From Mesorhizobium amorphae (GTDB taxonomy: Bacteria; Pseudomonadota; Alphaproteobacteria; Rhizobiales; Rhizobiaceae): 64,000 nt of DNA. The stretch covers positions 1 to 64,000 of the forward strand of contig NZ_JHQS01000006.1 of NCBI RefSeq assembly GCF_014843845.1, in the 5' to 3' direction. Below the pieces are notes generated by a model that was not told the origin of the DNA, ran no database searches, and saw nothing but the letters and a program-made list of their open reading frames with translations. Shown here in pieces: positions 10,482 to 19,441 of the stretch. A program made the position numbers and the translations under genes. Every line of letters starts with the position of its first letter. Position 1 is the stretch's first letter.

Positions 10482-10557
10482 GCCCTTGTAGCTCAGCTGG
10501 TAGAGCAGCGGTTTTGTAAACCGAAGGTCGGCGGTTCGATTCCGTCCGGGGGCACCA
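10482..10557 (+). tRNA. tRNA-Thr (anticodon TGT)
   Basis: A 76-base cloverleaf starting GCCCTTG and ending CGGGGGC plus ACCA. The anticodon loop TTTGTAA gives TGT (codon ACA). D-arm GCTC/GAGC and T-loop TTCGATT are present. Confidence 0.95.
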
Positions 10558-10623
10558 GTTCGCAGCCAGAACGTCAATCTCCTGTTTTCGATGCGCCGGC
10601 ATTCCAGAAATACGAGATGATCC

Positions 10624-11256
10624 ATGTCACGTTGTGGAGACGTCTACGAGAACAAGGTGACCGGCGAATTTGCCGTGATCCTGCGTGGCACCGAAGACCG
10701 CGGCCAGGGGCCAGGCATCGTTCATCTGACCGCGCGGCCAGGCGCCGCTGTCGTTGGCGAGCACTTCCATCCGAACATGATCGAACGGTTTGCCGTCGTC
10801 AGCGGCCGGCTCGATGCCTCCATAGCCGGCAAGACATTTTCTCTGGGACCCGGCCAATCGGCAACGGTCGAGGCAGGCGTGGTGCACGATTGGTGGAACA
10901 GCAGCAGGACCGACGAGGCGCACGTCCTGATCGAAATCGAACGGGCGCACGGCGCGGACCATATTGACCCGAACCGCTTCGAGCTGCTGATCGGCATGCT
11001 CTTCGGCCTCGCCAATGCCGGTCGGGTGGACAAGAAAGGAAAACCTTTCCTGCTTCAGGCGGCAGTCATCGCCAGCGAATTTGCCGACGTGATCGTCTTC
11101 ACGCAGCCTCCACCCGCAATTCAGCGGGTGGCGCTCGCAATCCTGGCGCCACTCGCCAGTCTGCTCGGATATCGGGCGATCGACCCTGATCTCTGCAGAC
11201 CCCACGCACATGTCACGCCGGCCCCCGAAATCCTCGCTTTGGTGGCGGACCGCTGA
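10624..11256 (+). CDS. Cupin-domain protein
   Basis: 210 residues. The first half (about 25-105) is a cupin beta barrel with the metal-binding stretch EHFHPNMIERFAVVSG and a second motif VEAGVVHDWWN. The second half (about 115-200) is a helical region of unknown function. Cupins bind metal and small ligands; which reaction this one does cannot be told. It lies 66 bases after tRNA-Thr and stands alone. Confidence 0.7.
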   Translation: MSRCGDVYENKVTGEFAVILRGTEDRGQGPGIVHLTARPGAAVVGEHFHPNMIERFAVVSGRLDASIAGKTFSLGPGQSATVEAGVVHDWWNSSRTDEAHVLIEIERAHGADHIDPNRFELLIGMLFGLANAGRVDKKGKPFLLQAAVIASEFADVIVFTQPPPAIQRVALAILAPLASLLGYRAIDPDLCRPHAHVTPAPEILALVADR

Positions 11257-11403
11257 CAGACATGTCGGAATTCACGCCCCTGAAGGGAGGATCTTCCGAT
11301 GCGCTCGGCAGCACTGCGGCTTCGATCGAGCCGACAAGTGCTGTTCCCACTGATCCGTATTGAGCGCGCCGCCCGTCTCCATCGCGGCCTGCTGCGAGAC
11401 GAT
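11257..11403. other. Non-coding stretch downstream of cupin gene
   Basis: The gap between the cupin gene and the 69-residue membrane protein runs 11257-11770. Apart from the small minus-strand frame at 11404-11550, I see no gene, promoter or clear terminator here. Confidence 0.4.
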
Positions 11404-11550
11404 CTAAAAGGGTAACGAGCGTATGACAGAGATTGCGACAGTCGCGGCAGCTATGACGAGCAAGATCTTGGCAATCCGGTCGTTTTCTTCGAACCGGTCG
11501 CTATTTGGGTAGCCCCTTCTGGGCTTGGATCGTGGTCGAAGCATTGCCAT
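11404..11550 (-). CDS. Small single-pass membrane protein (48 aa), candidate
   Basis: From the ATG at 11550, preceded by GGGAGGGCGCGCC, 48 codons run to a TAG at 11404-11406. The first half is basic (RPRSKPRRGYP...) and the second is one membrane segment (AKILLVIAAATVAISVI). The ribosome-binding site and charge/hydrophobic layout support coding. No family is recognised. It is below the usual size cutoff for gene calling. Confidence 0.45.
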   Translation of the reverse strand: MAMLRPRSKPRRGYPNSDRFEENDRIAKILLVIAAATVAISVIRSLPF

Positions 11551-11770
11551 GGCGCGCCCTCCCGTGTTCGAAGAGCATCTTGATCATAATTTCCCCCTCC
11601 GAAACCGCCGCTCTCGGACACAGTTCCTAAGCAAAAAGCCGTAGTGCGGCCCGGCAGGACGTGCGAGCGCCGTTCGGCGCCATCGTGCTTCGATCCAGCC
11701 GGGAAGCTTGTTGCGCCATTAGTTAGCGAAGACTAATATTCTGACCTCTTCGAGGTCGAGAGGGCCGCGC

Positions 11771-11980
11771 ATGTCGGGTCGACCTGCTTTAGCGCCAGCT
11801 ATAATCGTGCCAGCTACGATGCCGATCCCTATTTGCCTTGGCGTCCCTGCAGGGCTCTGGGTAGAAGCATTCCAAACCGATCAGGATGTCCGCCAGTATT
11901 GGCGGGGCTATGCTCTTGGGGGCGCGGTGTGCGCCGTTTTGCTGATCATCGAGCTTCTGGCAATTCACCTGCTGCTCTGA
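11771..11980 (+). CDS. Small membrane protein (69 aa), unknown function
   Basis: The ATG at 11771 follows GAGAGGG with good spacing. The protein has a hydrophobic N-terminal half and a C-terminal membrane segment (VCAVLLIIELLAIHLLL). Around it lie the 48-residue small gene and the TetR remnant. Nothing else identifies it; it may be a genuine small protein or a remnant. Confidence 0.45.
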   Translation: MSGRPALAPAIIVPATMPIPICLGVPAGLWVEAFQTDQDVRQYWRGYALGGAVCAVLLIIELLAIHLLL

Positions 11981-12045
11981 GTCAGCAGCGCTGCTTTGCA
12001 GGCGTTCGCTGAGCCTTCCGGCAGGCAGGTCATGGTCGACGTGAT

Positions 12046-12372
12046 TCACACCTCAATCACCGCCACCAGTATCCGGTTCTGCCTGCGAATCGCGGCCCGC
12101 AATTCCGGTATCTTCGCCTCGTCGCGCTTCACGAACTCAATGAACATCATGTTCATGTTGTTGAACACCAGCTCGCCCAGCGCTGGCCCGTCAATATCGC
12201 GCCGCACCAGACCGACCTCCTGCAGCCTCGCGACCAGCGCGCAAATCTGCTCGGTCAGCGCCCGGTCGAGCCCGGTGTAGGCCTGGCCGAACGGACTGTC
12301 GGGCAGCTGCGGAGAGATCGCCATCGCCTGCCGCCAGATAGTGCAGCGAGTGCTCGATATAGATGCCGATCA
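12046..12372 (-). pseudogene. Decayed C-terminal copy of the TetR regulator
   Basis: This stretch closely matches the 3' half of the intact TetR gene at 14111-14758; long blocks around the MNMMFIEFVKRDEAKIPELRAA region are nearly identical. A 14-base block present in the intact gene (14435-14448) is missing near 12334, which shifts the frame, and the DNA-binding half is absent beyond 12372. So this is the 3' remnant of a duplicated gene and cannot make a working repressor. Confidence 0.85.
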
Positions 12373-12505
12373 CCATCCGATATTTTGTATTTTGTTAAAT
12401 TTTGTGATTTGCGCGATACCGGCAACCGGGCTTTTGGTGCGTGCAGGCCTTTCTGGCTTCAGGCATTTGGGCACAAACGGCGGGGGGTATGAAAGGTGGC
12501 CGAGC

Positions 12506-13879
12506 ATGGCCCTTGGAAGCACCGTCGTCTTGACCGGCGACTATGGCTACAGCAGCTACAAACCATCCAGTCTGGCCGCCGACACCATTATCGATGCCAC
12601 TAACGCCTCGTGGATCGTCGCCAACCAGGGAAGTCCCACCAACCGCTATCCCGTCTCGATCACCGGCCCCGGCGACAACCTCCTGGTTTCGGGCGGCACG
12701 ATCAACGGCACGGTTTCCCAAACCGGCGACTGGGAGAGCATCTACATCAACTCCGCCGCAGTCCGTGTAAATTCAGCCTACAGCTTTGTCATTGACGACT
12801 GGACGATCACCAAGCCCTGGGATGGCATCCGTGTCGGCGGCACTGGCACCTTCCTGATCGACGATTGCTATGTCGGCTACTCCCGAGACGACGCGGTCGA
12901 GGACGACGACGTCATCGGCGGCGCCATCCGGGATTCCCTGTTCGACAACGTGTATTCCGGCGTGAGCCTTGGTGACGGTGACGTGGATGGGTCTGACAAC
13001 ACGGTCATCATGGAGGGCATGCTTCTGGGCATGAAAGAGTACCTTCGCAAAGGCGAGATGACCCACGGCTCGCCGTTCAAACTCGACAAGGGCACAGGCT
13101 CTGACGATGTCGTGCCCAGCCTGCACTTTATCGATTGTGTCGTGGCGATCACCGACGTCAACCACAACGGCATGGAGCGGCTGCAGCGGGCCTGGGACAA
13201 GACGGTCGAGTCGCACGGCAATTACTACCTCAACCTCTCTGACACGCCGCTGCCGTCCGATTACCCAATGCCGCCCGCCGGCTGGACGGTCTTGCAAGGC
13301 CAGGCGGCCCGCGATTACTGGGCCAACGCCAAGGCGGCCTGGCATGCAGCCCATGACGGGACCGACCCGTCACCGTCACCGTCACCGCCGACACCGCCGT
13401 CACCGCCGACACCGCCGACCGACCCGGCCAAGGGAACCACCGGGAACGACACTTTTGTCGGCACTGGCGCGGCCGACCGCTATGATGCCCTGGCTGGCGA
13501 CGACACACTGTGGGGCGGGGGTGGCAACGACGTGCTGACCGGTGGCGCCGGCGACGACACCTTCGTGTTTAACACGGCCTATGGCTCCGGCAATGTCGAC
13601 ACACTCACCGACTTCCACGCGGCTGATGACGCGCTTTATCTCGACAATGCCGTCTTCACCAAGCTCGGCCCCGGTTCCCTATCCAGCCCGACGCAGGTGA
13701 ACTCGTCGTATTTCGAGTTGCGCGAACACGCCACCAGCAGCAACGATTACCTGCTCTACAACCAGACCACGGGCGTTCTGTACTATGACCCCGATGGCTC
13801 GAAATCGGCCGACCAGGTGCAAATCGCCCAGCTAGCGGCCGGGGCGGCCCTGAGCTATCACGACGTGTTCATCATATGA
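12506..13879 (+). CDS. Beta-helix protein with RTX calcium-binding C-terminus (type I secretion candidate)
   Basis: 457 residues from the ATG at 12506, after an AAAGGTGG site; the longer frame starting at 12341 covers the TetR remnant and is rejected. The first ~285 residues look like a right-handed parallel beta helix with many short strands (SGGTINGTVSQ, GTGTFLIDDCYVG). A Pro/Ser linker follows (about 288-311), then RTX-like repeats (GGGGNDVLTGGAGDDTF) and a serralysin-type C-terminal domain (GNVDTLTDFHAADDALYLDNAVF). No N-terminal signal is seen; the C-terminus fits type I secretion, but no TolC-type exporter is in this window. Catalytic role unknown. Confidence 0.85.
   Translation: MALGSTVVLTGDYGYSSYKPSSLAADTIIDATNASWIVANQGSPTNRYPVSITGPGDNLLVSGGTINGTVSQTGDWESIYINSAAVRVNSAYSFVIDDWTITKPWDGIRVGGTGTFLIDDCYVGYSRDDAVEDDDVIGGAIRDSLFDNVYSGVSLGDGDVDGSDNTVIMEGMLLGMKEYLRKGEMTHGSPFKLDKGTGSDDVVPSLHFIDCVVAITDVNHNGMERLQRAWDKTVESHGNYYLNLSDTPLPSDYPMPPAGWTVLQGQAARDYWANAKAAWHAAHDGTDPSPSPSPPTPPSPPTPPTDPAKGTTGNDTFVGTGAADRYDALAGDDTLWGGGGNDVLTGGAGDDTFVFNTAYGSGNVDTLTDFHAADDALYLDNAVFTKLGPGSLSSPTQVNSSYFELREHATSSNDYLLYNQTTGVLYYDPDGSKSADQVQIAQLAAGAALSYHDVFII
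13367..13420. repeat. Proline-codon tandem repeat in RTX gene linker
   Basis: About 54 bases made of CCGTCA, CCGCCG and ACACCG units encode the Pro/Ser/Thr linker between the beta-helix and RTX domains. The units are multiples of three bases, so length changes would keep the frame. Confidence 0.7.
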
Positions 13880-14110
13880 TCGCTCAAGCGATCGCACATG
13901 GCACTACGAAGCGCGAGCGCGTCGCACGAGGACGCCTCGCGTGTGGTGGCCCGAATTCCCGATCCGCCCGAACAGGTCGCTCTGGCGGTCTGTACCCGAT
14001 GTGGAATTCGTCCACTATGGCCGATCCGGTGCCATGTCTCTTCGGCAAGATCGCGCGGAACCTCATGGCGGTCTTCAACAATTCCTGTGTCAACCAGTTC
14101 GCTGAAGACG

Positions 14111-14758
14111 TCATGGATTTCTCCTGTCTGCGCCTGACTCCTCACACACGACAATCGCCGCCACCAGTATCCGGTTCTGCCGCCGGATCGCCGCGCGCAG
14201 CTCCGGTATCTTCGCCTCGTCGCGCTTCACGAACTCGATGAACATCATGTTCATGTTGTTGAAGACCAGTTCGCCAAGCGCCGGGCCGTCTATGTCGGCG
14301 CGCACCAGGCCAAGTGCTTGCAGCCGCGCGATCAGCGCGCGGATCTGCTCGGTCAGTTCCCGGTCGAGCGCCGTATAGGCCTGGCCGAACGGACTGTCGG
14401 GCAGCTGCGTCGAGATCGCCATCGCCTGCCGCCACATCTCCTTGCTGAGATAATGCAGCGAGTGCTCGACATAAATGCCGAGCAGCGTGTCCAGCGCATC
14501 GCCGACATTGGCCGGCGGGTTGGCGACCACGCCGCGCCCGGCATTGAGCACCTCGTTGACCTCCATCGAGACGATGGCGCCGAGGATGTCGCCCTTGTTC
14601 TGGTAATAATTGTAGATCGTGCCGATCGACACTTCGGCCTGCGCGGCGATGGCCTCGATCTTGGCGCCTTCATAACCGGCCTCGCGGAACAGGGCCGCCG
14701 CCGCCTCGATGATGCGGCGGTGCCGATCCGCCTTTTGCCTTGCCCGCAATCCGCTCAT
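14111..14758 (-). CDS. TetR-family regulator (divergent from ABC operon)
   Basis: 215 residues with a classic N-terminal TetR helix-turn-helix (about residues 15-60: RRIIEAAAALFREAGYEGAKIEAIA, then SIGTIYNYYQNKGDILGAI) and a helical ligand-binding C-terminus. It faces the polyamine-type ABC operon across a 91-base region with two AATTGNNNCAATT palindromes, so it probably represses that operon and itself. Its 3' half is duplicated, in decayed form, at 12046-12372. Confidence 0.92.
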   Translation of the reverse strand: MSGLRARQKADRHRRIIEAAAALFREAGYEGAKIEAIAAQAEVSIGTIYNYYQNKGDILGAIVSMEVNEVLNAGRGVVANPPANVGDALDTLLGIYVEHSLHYLSKEMWRQAMAISTQLPDSPFGQAYTALDRELTEQIRALIARLQALGLVRADIDGPALGELVFNNMNMMFIEFVKRDEAKIPELRAAIRRQNRILVAAIVVCEESGADRRNP

Positions 14759-14782
14759 GAAAGCCTCTTGCCATAAAAACAG

Positions 14783-14812
14783 AATTGACTCAATTTTAGA
14801 ATTGGTTCAATT
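14783..14812. promoter_or_regulatory. Twin TetR operator candidate (two AATTGNNNCAATT boxes)
   Basis: Two perfect palindromes of the form AATTGNNNCAATT: AATTGACTCAATT at 14783-14795 and AATTGGTTCAATT at 14800-14812, centres 17 bases apart. They lie between the TetR start (14758) and the substrate-binding gene start (14850). This is a strong operator candidate for the divergent TetR; binding is inferred. Confidence 0.75.
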
Positions 14813-14849
14813 TTTTGCAAGAAGCCACAAAGGCAAGGGAGAACACTCG

Positions 14850-15935
14850 ATGCCCGCACACACCACGAATCCGCTTTCCATCGTGAACCGCCATCTACGC
14901 GCCGCTTGTGCCGCCACGGCACTGCTGCTGACGACGGGCGGTCTCGCAGAGGCCGCCGATCTCAACGCCCTGATCTGGTGCGACCATGCCGACCCGGCGC
15001 TGCTGCAGCCTTTCGAGGAGGCCAATGGCGTCAAGGTCAACGTCAAGGAATTCGAGGGCACCGGCGCCGGTCTCGCCATCGTAGAACAGTCGCAGCCCGG
15101 CGACTGGGACGTGATGGTAATCGACTCGATCGACGTGCCGCGCGGCGTCGAAAAAGGCTTGTTCGAGCCGTTGCCCGAGGACAAGCTGCCCGTCGCCGAC
15201 CTGTTCCCGCAGGTGAAGATGGACGGCTCGACCGTCGTCGGCGGCAAGCGCTACGGCATCACCGAAAAATTCGGCTACAACACGATCGGCTTCAACAAGA
15301 CCAAGGTCGATCCGGCCGACATGCAGTCGCTGGCCGCGCTCACCAGTGACAAATACAAGGGCAAGATCGCCATCTACGACTACTATCTGCCGGTCATCGG
15401 CATGGCCGCTTTGGCGATCGGCAAGAAGACGGCGGAGCTCACCGAAGCCGACCTGCCCGCCATCAAGGCCGAGCTTCTCAAGATGAAGGCCAATGCCAAG
15501 CTGGTCGGCGAAGTGACCGCCAGCCAGACCGCTCTGGCCACCGGCGAGGTCGACATATTGGTCGGCGGCGGCGAATGGGTAACGGCGGGCCTCGCCAAGG
15601 AAAACCCGGCGCTGGATTTCTCCATCCCCAAGGAAGGCGCGGTGCTGTGGTCGCAGTCGCTCGCCATGTTCAAGGATTCCAAGAACAAGGACATGGCGCT
15701 GAAATTCATCCAGTACATCATGTCCCCGGAGGGCCAGGCGCGCCTTGCCACTTCCTCCTGCTACTGGGGCATGCCGTCGAACACCAAGGCAGCACTGACC
15801 GACGACCAGAAGAAGATCCTGCGCTTCGACGAGCAGCCGGACTTCCTCGCCCGCGCCCAATCCTACCCCGCGCCGAATGCCGACCTCGACAAGAAGATGC
15901 AGGACGTCTGGACCGAAATGCTGCAGGCGCAGTGA
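14850..15935 (+). CDS. ABC transporter periplasmic substrate-binding protein (spermidine/putrescine type)
   Basis: 361 residues with a signal peptide (about 1-35, ALLLTTGGLAEAAD) and the PotD-like fold: ANGVKVNVKEFEGTGA, DVMVIDSIDVPRGV and FGYNTIGFN. It binds the substrate in the periplasm. First gene of a five-gene operon with two permeases, an ATPase and an MBL-fold hydrolase. Family membership suggests a polyamine-like or other small organic ligand; the exact one is not shown. Confidence 0.9.
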   Translation: MPAHTTNPLSIVNRHLRAACAATALLLTTGGLAEAADLNALIWCDHADPALLQPFEEANGVKVNVKEFEGTGAGLAIVEQSQPGDWDVMVIDSIDVPRGVEKGLFEPLPEDKLPVADLFPQVKMDGSTVVGGKRYGITEKFGYNTIGFNKTKVDPADMQSLAALTSDKYKGKIAIYDYYLPVIGMAALAIGKKTAELTEADLPAIKAELLKMKANAKLVGEVTASQTALATGEVDILVGGGEWVTAGLAKENPALDFSIPKEGAVLWSQSLAMFKDSKNKDMALKFIQYIMSPEGQARLATSSCYWGMPSNTKAALTDDQKKILRFDEQPDFLARAQSYPAPNADLDKKMQDVWTEMLQAQ

Positions 15936-15948
15936 GCGGCTGCCGGCG

Positions 15949-16815
15949 ATGAGCACTGTCACCAACAGCGGGCGTGCCCTGCCCCGGGCGGGCCGTGCCC
16001 TGCCCTGGGCGCTGGTCACGCCGGCGCTCGGCTGGACATTGCTGTTCTTCGTGCTGCCCTTCATCGCCATGGGGTTTTCCAGCCTCACGGCGCATGAAGG
16101 CGGCGGCTTCACTTTTGCCAACTACAGCCAGTTTTTCACCGATCCGTCCTACTGGCGCGCCATGGTGAACTCGCTGCAGGTGACGACGATCGTCACCGTC
16201 GTCTCGGTGCTGCTCGCCTACCCCTTTGCCTGGATCCTCGCCGAACAGGTGCCCGAGCGCTGGCAGCGGCTGGCGCTCATGCTGGCCGTGCTGCCGTTCT
16301 GGACCTCCTATGTCGTGCGCTCCTACTCCTGGCTCCTGGTGCTGGCGCAGAACGGCGTCATCAACCGCACGCTGACCGGCCTCGGCCTCGTCGGCGAGCC
16401 GCTGCAGCTCGCCAATACCCGTTTCGCCACCGTCACCGGCTTCGTGCATTTCTTCGTCATGCTGTTGACGCTGACCATCTTCGCCAATCTGAAGCAGCTC
16501 AGCCCAAGCTATCGCAAGGCCGCCGCCGATCTCGGCGCCGGGCCGGTGCGCACCTTCCTGCATGTCGTGCTGCCGCTGACACTGCCCGGCATCATGGTCG
16601 GCGCCTTTCTCACCTTCGTACTCTGCATCGGCGACTACATCACGCCGCAGATTCTCGGCGGCAACAACGAGCTTTTGATGCCGCAGTTGGTGATGATGCA
16701 GATCGGCCGGCGCGGCGATTTCCCGCTGGCGTCGGCGCTGTCGATCGTCCTGATGGCGGTCGTCACCGTCGCCTACCTCGCCTGCGCCCGCTGGCTCAAA
16801 ATCGAGCGGGCCTGA
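15949..16815 (+). CDS. ABC transporter permease (PotB-like)
   Basis: 288 residues from the ATG at 15949, 13 bases after the binding-protein gene. About six membrane segments are present, and the cytoplasmic EAA loop is seen around AAADLGAGPVRTFLHVVLPLTLPGI, the docking site for the ATPase. A short duplicated RALPRAGRALPWA stretch lies at the N-terminus. It forms the channel with the next gene. Confidence 0.92.
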   Translation: MSTVTNSGRALPRAGRALPWALVTPALGWTLLFFVLPFIAMGFSSLTAHEGGGFTFANYSQFFTDPSYWRAMVNSLQVTTIVTVVSVLLAYPFAWILAEQVPERWQRLALMLAVLPFWTSYVVRSYSWLLVLAQNGVINRTLTGLGLVGEPLQLANTRFATVTGFVHFFVMLLTLTIFANLKQLSPSYRKAAADLGAGPVRTFLHVVLPLTLPGIMVGAFLTFVLCIGDYITPQILGGNNELLMPQLVMMQIGRRGDFPLASALSIVLMAVVTVAYLACARWLKIERA

Positions 16816-16816
16816 C

Positions 16817-17599
16817 ATGCGCCGGATTGTCCGCATCGCGTCCTGGATTTACGCTCTCGCCGTCTACGGCTTCATCTTCCTGCCGGTCATCGTGCTGGTG
16901 CTGTTTTCGCTGCAGGCGACCTCGTTTCCGATACCGCCTTTCACCGGCCCGTCGCTGCGCTGGTACGACGCGGTGCTCTCCGACACCCGGCTGACCTCGG
17001 CGCTGGTCAATTCGCTGATCGTCGCCATCGTCTCCTCAGCTGCCGCCGTTACGCTCGGCTTCCTCTCCGCCTGGGGTTTTGCGCGCTTCACCCTGCCTTC
17101 CTCGGCGCTGCTGCGTGGACTGATCACCCTGCCGCTCACCGTCAGCTATCTCATCATCGGCATGGGGCTTCTGGTGCTGTTCAACTGGGCCGGCTTGCCG
17201 AAATCGCTGCTTGCCGCCGGCATCGGCCATGTCGTGATCAACCTGCCGCTCTGCTTTGCCATCATCTACAGCCAGATGGGCGACCATCAGATCAACATCG
17301 AACGCGCCGCGCGCGATCTCGGCGCGCCGGAATGGAAGGTGCTGCTGCTGATCACCGTGCCGGTCATGGCGCCGGCGATCTTCGCCAGCTTCTTTCTGTC
17401 GATGACCTTCTCCTGGGACGAATTCGTCATCTCCTTCCTGCTGACCCGCTTCGACACCACGCTACCGGTGGAAATCTGGAACCTGCTGCGCTCCGGTCTC
17501 AATCCCAAGACCAACGCGGTGGGTTCGCTGGTCTTCGCCGTCTCCATCGTGCTGGTGGTGCTTTTTGAACTGACATTGCTGCGGAGAAAGCCGGCATGA
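16817..17599 (+). CDS. ABC transporter permease (PotC-like)
   Basis: 260 residues with about six membrane segments and the EAA loop AARDLGAPEWKVLLLITVPVMAPAI. The start ATG follows the previous stop by one base. It overlaps the ATPase gene by four bases (ATGA). It pairs with the preceding permease. Confidence 0.92.
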   Translation: MRRIVRIASWIYALAVYGFIFLPVIVLVLFSLQATSFPIPPFTGPSLRWYDAVLSDTRLTSALVNSLIVAIVSSAAAVTLGFLSAWGFARFTLPSSALLRGLITLPLTVSYLIIGMGLLVLFNWAGLPKSLLAAGIGHVVINLPLCFAIIYSQMGDHQINIERAARDLGAPEWKVLLLITVPVMAPAIFASFFLSMTFSWDEFVISFLLTRFDTTLPVEIWNLLRSGLNPKTNAVGSLVFAVSIVLVVLFELTLLRRKPA

Positions 17600-18660
17600 G
17601 CGCGCCCCTGGTCGACATAAGTTCCGTCTCGCATCGCTTTGGCCAGCACCCGGTGCTGAAGGACGTTTCGCTGAAAATCGAGCCCGGCAGCTACACCATC
17701 CTCCTCGGCCCGTCCGGCTCCGGCAAGACGACGCTGCTCTCCATCCTCGGCGGCTTCGTCACCCCGAGCGAAGGCAAGGTTTTCATCCGCGGCGAGGACT
17801 GCACCGCCGTGCCGCCGGCCAAGCGCCCGACGACGACGGTGTTCCAGGACTATGCGCTGTTCCCGCATATGAGCGTCGGCGCCAATGTCGGCTTCGGCCT
17901 GCGCATGCAAGGTGTCGACGGCGCGACACGGGGGGCCAGGGCGCGCGAGGCGCTGGCGCTGGTTGGGCTGGCGACGGCCTTCGACAAGAAGCCGCATCAG
18001 CTCTCCGGCGGCCAGCGGCAGCGCGTGGCGCTGGCGCGTGCGCTGGTCATCGAACCGGCCGTGCTCCTCCTAGACGAGCCGCTCGGCGCGCTCGACCTGA
18101 AACTGCGCCGCCAGATGCAGGACGAGTTGAAGGCGATCCAGAAGCGCGTCGGCACCGCCTTCATCCACGTCACCCACGACCAGGAAGAAGCGATGGCGCT
18201 GGCCGACCATTGTGTGGTCATGAATGACGGGCGCATCGAGGACGAAGGCCCGCCCGAGCGTGTCTATGCCCGGCCGGCGACGCGCTTTTCCGCCACCTTC
18301 ATGGGCGAAAGCACGATCCTTTCGGGAACCGTGACCGAGGCGAAGAACGGGACAGTTACGGTCGCAACGCCAGCAGGTCCGATTTCGCTGCTCGGCACCT
18401 CGCCGGCCGGCGCGAAAGTCGCCCTCGCCATCCGGCCGGAGCATTTGGTCCTCGGCGCAACTGGAGGTACGGTTGCGCTCGGCACGGCGACGGTCAGCGA
18501 CGTCGTCTTCCAGGGCAGCTTCAAACGCGTGTTGGCCGCCTCAACGCAGGATCCTGCGCTCCAGTTCATCGTCAAGGCTCCCGCCGCGGCGACAGTCCAG
18601 CCGGGCGACACGATCGCCGTTTCATGCAACGCTGGCGACATCATCCTGCTGACGGACTGA
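17596..18660 (+). CDS. ABC transporter ATP-binding protein (PotA-like)
   Basis: 354 residues. Walker A GPSGSGKTT (about 36-44), Q-loop, signature LSGGQRQR, Walker B VLLLDEP and a C-terminal TOBE domain. It energises the two permeases. The ATG overlaps the previous stop by four bases, indicating translational coupling. Confidence 0.93.
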   Translation: MSAPLVDISSVSHRFGQHPVLKDVSLKIEPGSYTILLGPSGSGKTTLLSILGGFVTPSEGKVFIRGEDCTAVPPAKRPTTTVFQDYALFPHMSVGANVGFGLRMQGVDGATRGARAREALALVGLATAFDKKPHQLSGGQRQRVALARALVIEPAVLLLDEPLGALDLKLRRQMQDELKAIQKRVGTAFIHVTHDQEEAMALADHCVVMNDGRIEDEGPPERVYARPATRFSATFMGESTILSGTVTEAKNGTVTVATPAGPISLLGTSPAGAKVALAIRPEHLVLGATGGTVALGTATVSDVVFQGSFKRVLAASTQDPALQFIVKAPAAATVQPGDTIAVSCNAGDIILLTD

Positions 18661-18663
18661 GCC

Positions 18664-19425
18664 ATGAGCACACTTCCGGTCATCGAGGCTCCGGACTGGT
18701 ACGAAACCATCCGCATGGGCGACGGCGTGACGCTGATCCACGAGCCGTGGATAAAGCCGTTCTTCCGCTGCAACATCTGGCATGTGCGCGGCCGCGATCG
18801 CGACCTGCTGTTCGACACCGGCCTCGGCCATTTCAGCCTGCGCTCCCACGTGCCGCTGGTGACGGAGCGAAAGCTCACCTGCGTCGCCAGCCACACGCAT
18901 TTCGACCATATCGGCTGCCATCACGAGTTCCCTGAGCGCTGCGTGCATCGGGCCGAAGCAAAGATCCTCGCCGATCCGCGCAACGAATGGACGGTCGCCG
19001 ACCGCTATGCCACCGACGCGATGTTCGATGGCATGCCGCAAGGCTGGGACACGGCGCGCTACAACATCCTGCCGGCGCCTGCCGGCCGCCTGCTGGAGAA
19101 CGGCGATATCGTCGATCTCGGCGACCGTGCCTTCGAGGTCATCCACACACCTGGCCATTCACCCGGCGGCATCGCCCTCTACGAAAACAGGACGGGCATC
19201 CTGTTATCCGGCGACATCATCTATGATGGCCCGCTGATCGACGATGTCTACCACTCGGTCGTTGATGACTATGTCGCAACGCTGCTCAACATGCGCGACC
19301 TCGACGTCTCGGTCGTGCATGGCGGCCATTTCCCGAGCTTCGGCAAGGTCCGCTACCGACAGCTCATCGACGAGTATCTGGCGCAAAAGCGCCAGGCCGG
19401 CTGCCACCTGCTGCAAGCCCGCTAG
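18664..19425 (+). CDS. MBL-fold metallo-hydrolase
   Basis: 253 residues with the zinc motif SHTHFDHIG (about 76-84), later ligands around HTPGHSPGG, and DIIYDG. It is a metallo-beta-lactamase-fold hydrolase; the N-terminus DWYETIRMGDGVTLIHEPW resembles small-molecule MBL proteins. It is three bases after the ATPase gene, so it is part of the importer operon and probably acts on the imported compound or a product of it. It ends 16 bases from the convergent TetR gene. Confidence 0.85.
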   Translation: MSTLPVIEAPDWYETIRMGDGVTLIHEPWIKPFFRCNIWHVRGRDRDLLFDTGLGHFSLRSHVPLVTERKLTCVASHTHFDHIGCHHEFPERCVHRAEAKILADPRNEWTVADRYATDAMFDGMPQGWDTARYNILPAPAGRLLENGDIVDLGDRAFEVIHTPGHSPGGIALYENRTGILLSGDIIYDGPLIDDVYHSVVDDYVATLLNMRDLDVSVVHGGHFPSFGKVRYRQLIDEYLAQKRQAGCHLLQAR

Positions 19426-19441
19426 GCAGCAACCCGATCTG

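Noticed and set aside
12341..12505. Upstream start for the RTX gene at 12341
   Set aside because: The extra 55 residues lie over the TetR remnant and a non-conserved stretch; the ATG at 12506 has a ribosome-binding site.
13367..13420. Short tandem repeat considered as a CRISPR array
   Set aside because: It is an in-frame codon repeat inside a gene, with no spacers, palindromic repeats of 25-40 bases or cas genes.
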